Positions 1-6,300 of a DNA stretch of 8,855 nucleotides are shown here, one piece after another (the first letter of the stretch is position 1; every line of letters starts with the position of its first letter). The stretch is from assembly GCA_022447685.1 (NCBI GenBank), contig JAKVAO010000090.1, positions 1 through 8,855 of the forward strand. Reading direction: 5' to 3'. The position numbers were made by a program, and so were the translations under genes. The notes beneath the pieces were generated by a model. That model did not search any database. It was not told the DNA's origin and saw only the letters and a list, made by a program, of their open reading frames with translations. This stretch comes from Candidatus Caenarcanales bacterium. Lineage in GTDB: Bacteria; Cyanobacteriota; Vampirovibrionia; LMEP-6097.

Positions 1-48
1 ATGGTCAAAATAGCCATGATCCGTATTATGACTAAAAGACTCGCTTGA
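1..48 (+). pseudogene. C-terminal tail of a probable IS5-family transposase (partial at window edge)
   Basis: Frame 1 is open from the window edge to a TGA at 46-48 and reads MVKIAMIRIMTKRLA. This hydrophobic and basic ending resembles the tails of IS5-family DDE transposases, which often finish in an alpha helix followed by an Arg/Leu-rich end. Only 15 codons are visible, so the call rests on that resemblance and on the structure just downstream: a putative terminal repeat and target duplication, followed by a gene lacking its N-terminus. The first ATG is simply where the window starts and should not be read as the gene start. The active-site residues would lie outside the window. Whether the whole transposase is intact cannot be seen. 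Confidence 0.45.
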
Positions 49-57
49 TTTAATTAA

Positions 58-76
58 CTTTCAAGACAGGCTCTAA
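58..76. mobile_element. Putative right end of IS5-family element with adjacent target-site bases
   Basis: After the transposase stop comes a short AT-rich tail and then a segment ending in CAAGACAGGCTC (62-73). Read outward-in, this is GAGCCTGTCTTG, similar to the GAGCCTG-type terminal repeats I associate with some IS5-family groups. It is followed by TAA (74-76). If the boundary is set one base earlier, the flank is CTAA (73-76). Both fit IS5-family target duplications (TNA or YTAR). Homology to the downstream gene begins at this point with codons for L-R-D-M. The left end and the second target copy lie outside the window, so the repeat and duplication cannot be confirmed here. Confidence 0.42.
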
Positions 77-81
77 GGGAT

Positions 82-2487
82 ATGCATCTTTTGATGCCTG
101 GTTATCACGAAAATTATAAGGAAGTTGTTTTTAATCCTGATTATATGGAATTAATTAGTCCCTTTAAAGTTTTTAGATTCATGGATTACATGAAAACTAA
201 TAATTCAAAAACTGTTACATGGTCTGATAGAAGTACTCCAACTAGTTATAGCCAAAGAAGTATTGATGGGGTTGCTCATGAACATATTATTGATATGAGT
301 AATAGATTGCATGCTGATCCTTGGATTTGTATTCCACATATGGCTGATGATAACTATGTTCGCGAAGCAGCTAAACTTTATAAAGCAAGTTTAGATAAAA
401 ACTTAAATCTATATCTCGAATACTCTAATGAAGTATGGAATTGGCAATTTCAGCAGGCAAAGTACTCTTATAACAAGGGACTAGAATTAGGTTTTGATTC
501 TCTTCATGGAGGGGCGTTACCAAATTATTATAGTTACAGAACTGTGCAGATTATTAAGATCTTTGAAGAAGTCTTTGCTGAGGAGAAAGACAGAATCATC
601 GGTATTATGGCAAGTCAGTCAGTTAACCCATGGTATCTAGAGAGGACTTTAGAGTATCTCTGGTCTGAAACACCTTTAACTCATAAAGAAACTGGGGTAG
701 ATGCCGTATCTATAGCTCCATACTTTGGAGTGCCAAGGGCTAAAGATAATCTTGCAACTTATGAAGCTTGGTCAGATACGATGAATGAAGGTGGTCTAGA
801 TAAATTATTTGAAGAAATTCGTTATGGGACTTATATTGAAGGTCCTAATGGTAACAAATCTCGTCTAGAACAAACCTATGAAGATTTCGTGAAAAATAAA
901 GCAGTTGCAGATAGAGAAGGCTTAGCCCTAACTGCCTATGAAGGTGGTCAACACTTATCAGCTCATGGCGGTCTTGAGAATAATGATAAACTTCAAGCTC
1001 TTTTCATAGCCGCTAATAGAGATCCACGTATGGGAGAACTTTATGATGAATACTTTAGAAAGTGGTTTGAAATAGGTGGTGGGGTTTTTGCTAACTTTTC
1101 TTTTATTGTAAGACCAAGCAAGTGGGGTTCTTGGGGGGTTCTTGAAAGTATGTATCAAGATCCAAGCACTGCATATAAATATGTGTCTTTATCTAACTAC
1201 GCTAAAGAGTTAAATGCGATTTTTGAAAGTGAGAATGATATAGTAGCACCTAGTACGGTAAGTGGTTTAACTGCAAGTGATATTACTGAAACTAGTTTAG
1301 TTCTTAACTGGACTGCCGCTACGGATAATGTCGCAATTGATAAGTACCAAATTTTTAGAGATGCTGCACTCTTAGCTGAAACAAGCTCTCTAAGCTTAAG
1401 TGATTCAGGTTTATCAGCCGCTACTGCTTATGAATACTCCGTAGTTGCTTTCGATAGCAATGGTAATCAGTCAGCTCCTGTGAGCCTAAGTGTAAGTACT
1501 CTTGAAGCACCAATAGTTTTACCAGAAGAGGAAGAAGAAGTAGGAGATGATTTTATAGTCATTGACTCTTGTGCTGGACTTGAAGCTATAGCTGATAACT
1601 TAGAAGCGAACTATAAGCTTGAGTCTGACATAGATTGTAAAGATTACCCAGACTTCGATCCTATCGGTAACTGGAAAAATAGTTTTTCTGGAATCTTCGA
1701 TGGGCAAGGGTATAGTATTAAAAACTTAACTGTAGTAGATACTTGGGGAGCTGGTCTCTTTACTCAAATCAAATCTGCAACTGTAAAGAATATCAATATG
1801 GAAAATGCTTTCATAGACACAAATAATTACTTGACTGGTTTAATCACTGCTATTGCACAAAATTCATTAATTGATAATGTTAATGTCACAGGTAAGATAG
1901 TCATAGATCCAGATGAGCCTAAGGGTTTACATGGTGGTATAGTAGGAAAGCTAGAAGCCATAGACGGTGGAACTGCTACTTTAAGCAATTCGAGTGCTGA
2001 TTTAGAGATTAATGGAAAATATGTAACGTCAGGTGGTCTAGTTGCTCATGCTAAAGCTAATGATACTTCAATAGTAAATATTAGTAATTGTAGCTTCCAT
2101 GGTTTAATCAATGCTAAAGACGGTAATAGAATTAGTGCTATAGTCGGAATGGCTGGTGGTCATGAAAACGGTATTGTCAATATTGATAAATGTTTTACTG
2201 ATGCGACTATGATTATTTCTGGAAATAGATACGGTTCATTTCTAGGTCAAAGTAAAGACAATATATTAATTAGTAATTCTTATTCAAGAATGAAGCTTTA
2301 CTCTGACAATACTAGTGGGGACCATCAGCTCTATGGTCAAGATATAACTGGAGGAGTAAAAGTGGAAAATTGCTTTATCGACAGTAATTCTCTTATAGAT
2401 AATGATTCCCGTAACTTAGACGGAACTACAGTAGTAGACTTTAATATACAAAATGACTTACTCTATAGTAATTTGTTAAATAATTAA
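82..2487 (+). CDS. Cellulose-binding/glycoside-hydrolase-like secreted protein, FnIII and GLUG domains, N-terminus lost
   Basis: The product is an 801-residue remainder of a larger secreted protein. Residues 1-385 resemble bacterial proteins annotated as cellulose-binding or putative glycoside hydrolases: LEYSNEVWNW at 112-121 and TAYEGGQH at 284-291 are the hallmark segments. The N116-E117 pair looks like a clan GH-A acid/base motif and E287 like a candidate nucleophile; this is inference. Residues 390-473 are a fibronectin III domain. An acidic linker follows (five Glu at 482-486), then a Gly-rich beta-helix at 491-801 with GLUG-like repeats and FDGQGYSIKNLTV. Family members have a signal peptide and an N-terminal region before this point; both are absent. 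The frame stays open back to 58 (stop at 55-57), giving L-R-D before the first Met, and homology starts at about 73, where IS-like sequence ends. AAGGGA lies only one base before the ATG, too close for a normal ribosome site, so translation is doubtful and the product would not be exported. Confidence 0.75.
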   Translation: MHLLMPGYHENYKEVVFNPDYMELISPFKVFRFMDYMKTNNSKTVTWSDRSTPTSYSQRSIDGVAHEHIIDMSNRLHADPWICIPHMADDNYVREAAKLYKASLDKNLNLYLEYSNEVWNWQFQQAKYSYNKGLELGFDSLHGGALPNYYSYRTVQIIKIFEEVFAEEKDRIIGIMASQSVNPWYLERTLEYLWSETPLTHKETGVDAVSIAPYFGVPRAKDNLATYEAWSDTMNEGGLDKLFEEIRYGTYIEGPNGNKSRLEQTYEDFVKNKAVADREGLALTAYEGGQHLSAHGGLENNDKLQALFIAANRDPRMGELYDEYFRKWFEIGGGVFANFSFIVRPSKWGSWGVLESMYQDPSTAYKYVSLSNYAKELNAIFESENDIVAPSTVSGLTASDITETSLVLNWTAATDNVAIDKYQIFRDAALLAETSSLSLSDSGLSAATAYEYSVVAFDSNGNQSAPVSLSVSTLEAPIVLPEEEEEVGDDFIVIDSCAGLEAIADNLEANYKLESDIDCKDYPDFDPIGNWKNSFSGIFDGQGYSIKNLTVVDTWGAGLFTQIKSATVKNINMENAFIDTNNYLTGLITAIAQNSLIDNVNVTGKIVIDPDEPKGLHGGIVGKLEAIDGGTATLSNSSADLEINGKYVTSGGLVAHAKANDTSIVNISNCSFHGLINAKDGNRISAIVGMAGGHENGIVNIDKCFTDATMIISGNRYGSFLGQSKDNILISNSYSRMKLYSDNTSGDHQLYGQDITGGVKVENCFIDSNSLIDNDSRNLDGTTVVDFNIQNDLLYSNLLNN

Positions 2488-2490
2488 AAA

Positions 2491-2523
2491 AATACTTGGG
2501 GGCATTAAATGCCCCCAAGTATT
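2491..2523. terminator. Bidirectional intrinsic terminator between convergent genes
   Basis: This is a perfect inverted repeat: AATACTTGGGGGCA (2491-2504), a 5-base loop TTAAA, and TGCCCCCAAGTATT (2510-2523). The stem is 14 bp with a block of five G and C. It sits 3 bases after the stop codon of the plus-strand gene. On the minus strand the stem is followed by a continuous T run (the A run at 2486-2492 on the plus strand), so it is a strong terminator for the minus-strand glycosyltransferase relic. On the plus strand the following AATTTTA is a weaker U-tract. Confidence 0.85.
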
Positions 2524-2541
2524 AATTTTAGATATTAAAAA

Positions 2542-3018
2542 TCAAAATAGAATTAGTTGAATTTTCATTAGTTGAATTTTCATTAGAGTATTCTTTTTCA
2601 AACCATGGAAAAGAAAATAAAAAGCACCCAAAAAGAACTTTAAAAATACTAAAGGCAATCTTAGAGGCTTAAATTTAGCGTAAGTATAAAGTAAATTACG
2701 AATATTATAATAACGAATCCAAATCGGTTGCTTTTGATTCATAGATTCATGAAAAGTTATAGACTCAGGATTATCTAATTGAAGAATCATAGAACCTACA
2801 GCATCATTATCTACAAGCCAAATATATTCATTATCATGGTATTCCATCGCAAATTTCATACCAGTATTAAAGCCACCAGAACCACCTAAATTAGCCCCAG
2901 TCTGAATTAAAGTAATAGTTTCACCAAACTCTTCTCTAAGTTTTTCTTCAGTGCCATCATTAGAAGCATTATCTACAACGATAATATCTAAAAGATCCTT
3001 ATTATAGTTAATATGCTG
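2542..3018 (-). pseudogene. Family 2 glycosyltransferase remnant (N-terminus missing, two internal deletions)
   Basis: On the minus strand the frame reads through VVDNASNDGTEE and NLGGSGGFNTG to WLVDNDA, then VGSMILQLDNP, and ends with IRYYNIRNLLY. These are the ordered motifs of GT2 enzymes of the rhamnosyl/galactofuranosyl-transferase type, which transfer a sugar from a nucleotide donor during cell-surface polysaccharide synthesis. The D-N-D at 2803-2811 is the metal/nucleotide-binding acidic motif. The usual 25 or so residues between D-D-D-A and V-G-S are missing (junction near 2797-2802). About 80 residues holding the second acidic/catalytic region are missing before FHESMNQKQP. The first strand (VTYNR-like) is replaced by transposase sequence. 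About 158 codons remain of a usual 280-320. The first in-frame ATG (2859) lies mid-domain, so a 105-residue gene called from it would be an artefact. It is almost certainly non-functional. Confidence 0.8.
2553..2582. repeat. 15-bp direct tandem duplication (two units)
   Basis: TTAGTTGAATTTTCA occurs twice back to back (2553-2567 and 2568-2582), followed by TTAG of a third unit. On the minus strand it encodes the pentapeptide MKIQL twice at the very C-terminus of the glycosyltransferase remnant. The length is a multiple of three and keeps the frame. It looks like replication slippage in a gene no longer under selection or in a tolerant C-terminus. Confidence 0.9.
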
Positions 3019-3230
3019 AAATTTACTTCCCCAAAGCTTTTTACGTAAATCTGGGTGTCTGTACTTATCTCAATAAATTCTATTTCATATCTTATTGATA
3101 TTTCACTACATATCTCTACCAGACTTGCATGTATTTCTTTATCAAATATTACCTTGCGATATTTTGCTGGACACACCAGGTGATATAAAAGCATAGATAC
3201 ATTATGACTCTTTCGAATCTACTTTCCCAT
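3019..3230 (-). pseudogene. tnpA: IS200/IS605-family tnpA remnant, dead
   Basis: From an ATG at 3228-3230 the minus strand reads M-G-K-stop, then IRKSHNVSMLLYHLVCPAKY and on to RYEIEFIEISTD. This is the N-terminal third of an IS200-type Y1 transposase, the single-strand DNA transposase that acts as a dimer. A TAG at 3219-3221 interrupts codon 4. At about 3057-3063 the sequence jumps, with a frame change, to RHPDLRKKLWGSKF, which corresponds to the later RHPELKKKLWGGEF segment of the family. Roughly 30 residues between them, including the HUH metal-binding motif (HVHFL-like), are deleted. After 3019 the tail with the catalytic tyrosine is gone, replaced by glycosyltransferase sequence. A gene called from the downstream ATG at 3194 would be only a 68-residue chimera. 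It cannot catalyse transposition. Confidence 0.82.
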
Positions 3231-3313
3231 CCAGTTATTATCACGCTATTTGAATCTTTTTTACACCAGCTAAGGCTCGCAGCAGAGCTGCGGAGAATTA
3301 GACCCAGCGATGA
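3231..3313 (-). mobile_element. Left-end region of the IS200/IS605-family relic
   Basis: This is the 83 bases between the tnpA start and the stop codon of the giant surface-protein gene. It holds the subterminal hairpin (listed separately) and an AT-rich leader, as expected for the untranslated left end of an IS200/IS605 element. The exact left cleavage point is not identifiable without a related complete element; it could lie anywhere from the hairpin to just inside the neighbouring stop codon. No right end or second hairpin exists in the window, so the element is truncated on its 3' side. Confidence 0.6.
3276..3295 (-). repeat. Bulged subterminal hairpin of IS200/IS605 left end
   Basis: CTCGCAGC (3276-3283), loop AGA, then GCTGCGGAG (3287-3295). 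Eight base pairs form with one extra G (3292 or 3293) bulged out. A short GC-rich imperfect hairpin before tnpA is the structure that IS200/IS605 transposases recognise on single-stranded DNA. It lies 18 bases past the stop of the giant gene. It has no U-tract on the minus strand, so it is not a good intrinsic terminator, although it could stall or protect the 3' end of that transcript. Confidence 0.72.
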
Positions 3314-6300
3314 TTAAAAACTATTAGCCTGAACCAATCCATCTTCTGAAGAGCAATAATAACCAATATCCTCATAAATATGACCAGTCTCATTATCTAA
3401 AGATTGTTCTTCCTCAACAAATAAAGTTAAAGAAGTTTGAGTAGTATTCTTAAATCTCAAAGCTGATGGGTCAGGGCCAACATAAGTCTGGATTTGAGCG
3501 AAACATTTAGGTTTAGAGTTTAAGGCATTATAGTTAATATCAAAAAGATTATGGTTAACTACCACTCCAGTATTGCCAAATCGAACATTAGAATCTGCTG
3601 CTGACCATAAAGGGTTTTTATAAATCGCTAAATATCCAACAGTCTCAGCTGCATGAATTCCATCATTTGCTTCTTCTTCAGATAAAAGAACTTTGAAAGA
3701 TTGTTCGCTAATATTATAAAGCCTAGTAACAACAGCACTTGCTTCATTCACAGAAGAAACTTGAGTAAGTATAATTGGATCTGCATTAATAGCCAAATTA
3801 TAATTAGGATAATTCAAAACTTGAATAGTAGCTTCATGGGATACCAATAAATCTCCAGCCTCAAAGACGCTTCCATCTTTTAGCTCATGGATTCCTTTCT
3901 CTATCACTAAATAATTTACTGTTTCTCTAGTATGAGCACCATCTTTGTAATCCCATTCATCAACCTGAAATTCAAAGCTATTAGAATTAATATTCCTTAC
4001 TCTTAGCGTAGATGGATCAGGCCCTCTAAATGTAACAGGACTCATAATCACAACAGGGTCAACAAAAGTTTTTGAAAGGTTTACCGTAGTCCAAGCATCC
4101 TTACTATTCTGTACTAATTCTACTGAACCAATCTCCGCAATATCACTAAGACCTTCTGCTTGAGTAGCAATAGTAAGCTTAGCTTGTGCCTTAGATGCAT
4201 TACTAATATCCTCTATTTCATAGCTAATTAAATCACCACTTAAATTACTATTCTTAAGACTCGAAGCATTAAGTTCAATCTTCTTATCAGGAGTAATACT
4301 TGCAAACTCAGAGCCTGAAAGAAGATTTAAATTAAAGTTACCAGTAACAAAACCTTTTAAAGGATCAATTATATAAACATTAAAGTCATTTGCTAACTGA
4401 ACCGCAATATTAGTAGTTGCAGCTTCACTACTCAAATAGGTCTGATCATTAGTATCAGATTGAATCTTAATCACATGGTTTCGAGGAAGCTTGGTATAAG
4501 CAACCTCTTCATTAGTATGCTTCATTTCAGAATCAAGTGACTGTTCCTCTTGCACAAAAACATCAATTGAAGATCTACCTGAACGATATGCTCTTAAATT
4601 AGAAGTATCTGAACCTTTATAGCTCTGCATTCTAGATATAAAAATCTCATTCTCTGTAATCACTACTTTTTTTGGAGTGTGATTTAACTGCAAAGTTCCA
4701 AAATTAAAGAAACTATTACTAGAATCTTCAATAGCTACATAGCCAATTTGATTAGTTTGACTAGTTAAAGAATCTGCCTCTTCTGCTTCAATTAAAATTG
4801 AAAAAGCAGTATTTGATATATCATGCCTTAACCTCTCAACAACAGGTTTTTGTGAACTGCTACCTGAAATAACTTGAGTAAATATTGTAGGAGCTATAGT
4901 AAAAGCAGTATTGAAATTATGAGTAGAGAAGTCATTACCTGCATTTACAAAACCAGCTTCTATTTTAGTACCATCATCCAACTCATACTGACCAGCTTCA
5001 AAAACCATATATTCGATCACAGCAGGATTTGAACCGTTGTAAGATCTTACACCATTCTGATATAACCATTCTTGTAATTCAAGATCAAAAGCATTCTCTC
5101 TAAGATTCTTGACTACAGCTATAGCTGGCTGAGAATCACTATTAGAATTATGGTTCAAAATCACCACAGGATTTTCATAAGAGCCTTTAAAATAAACTGT
5201 TTTAATATTCATACCAGTTTTACTAGACCCTAAACGTGGGAATTCCATACTTCCAGTTTCACCGATTCTAGTAGGTTCAAATACTGGTTCTTCAGTATCA
5301 AGAATCTGAATAGTTAATTCTTTAATATATTCATTACCGACACTATCAGTAGCTTTCACTGTAATAATTTCACTAGCATCATCTTCGGTATAGAATTCAA
5401 AATCAAATATAGTATTCGCTAAAAGTAAATTACCATCAATTGAAAACTTAGACGAATTTTCACTAGGAACAAGCTCAAAACTTATAAGATCAAAGATATC
5501 TTTATCTTCAGGAGCATATAATCTAGAAATAAGATCACCTGACTGATTATTTTCTACTATAGAATTTCCATCTAATAATAATATATCCTTAGGAGCCCCC
5601 TGACTACCACCTCTTTCTATGTGCGCTCTAGTAAATTCATCTTTTAATGTAGCTCTATCAAATTTGATTTTAAATCTACCTTCAGCGATATCAGCTGTTT
5701 CAGAATTATTTAGAGGAATTTTATCTTCATAAGGAAAATCAATCTCAATCTCTGAAGCTGTTTGATTTATATATGTAGGTTCACTTGCGAATCTAGACCT
5801 ACTATAAGCACTTGAAATTGAAGATACTGAAGAAACTTGTCCAGCATTATGTTTTACAAGGCTATTGTAAGTATAACCAACACTATTAACCTCAAAGTTG
5901 TATTGTGGATTTAGGTCATAGAAAACTATATCCTTTAATTCAGAAAGTAAAGATTCTGAGATTCTAGTTACTATCTTAAAATCAAAATTTTCATAAGCTG
6001 GACTGCCAGGGTCTGTAGCGTCCTTCTTAGATACCACTTTAAAAATACTTAAATCTTTCTTAGTAAAGAAATTAGTTGTTAAACCCTCAAAACTAATAGC
6101 TTCAGGAATAGTATTCAGATCTTCACCCTCTTGAGTATAAGTATAGAGTTCAGATACACTTCCTATAGTCCCTGAATTAATTAAATCTTTATCTATATCT
6201 ACATTAAATAAGGAACTTGCTTCATTAATATCAAATTCATCATCTTGATCGTCGTCAATTAATTTCACAAAAGCATAATTTGATGCTTTATTACCAGTGG

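Noticed and set aside
75..80. AAGGGA as ribosome binding site for the ATG at 82
   Set aside because: The spacing is one base, too short, and the ATG falls inside a conserved family segment, so it is better read as internal coding sequence.
41..81. Outward promoter from the IS end driving the truncated gene
   Set aside because: A TTGATT-like box at 45-50 exists, but nothing resembling a -10 element lies at the right distance, so it is not supported.
958..1158. Minus-strand open frame of 66 codons inside the GH-like gene
   Set aside because: It lies antisense to a well-supported domain region and has no recognisable motif or ribosome site; it is a shadow frame.
2988..3194. A 68-residue minus-strand gene taken at face value
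   Set aside because: Only its first 46 or so residues are real tnpA sequence; the rest is out-of-frame read-through of the rearranged region.
3276..3295. Hairpin as the intrinsic terminator of the giant gene
   Set aside because: The stem is bulged and no U-tract follows on the minus strand; its position before tnpA fits an IS200/IS605 end instead.
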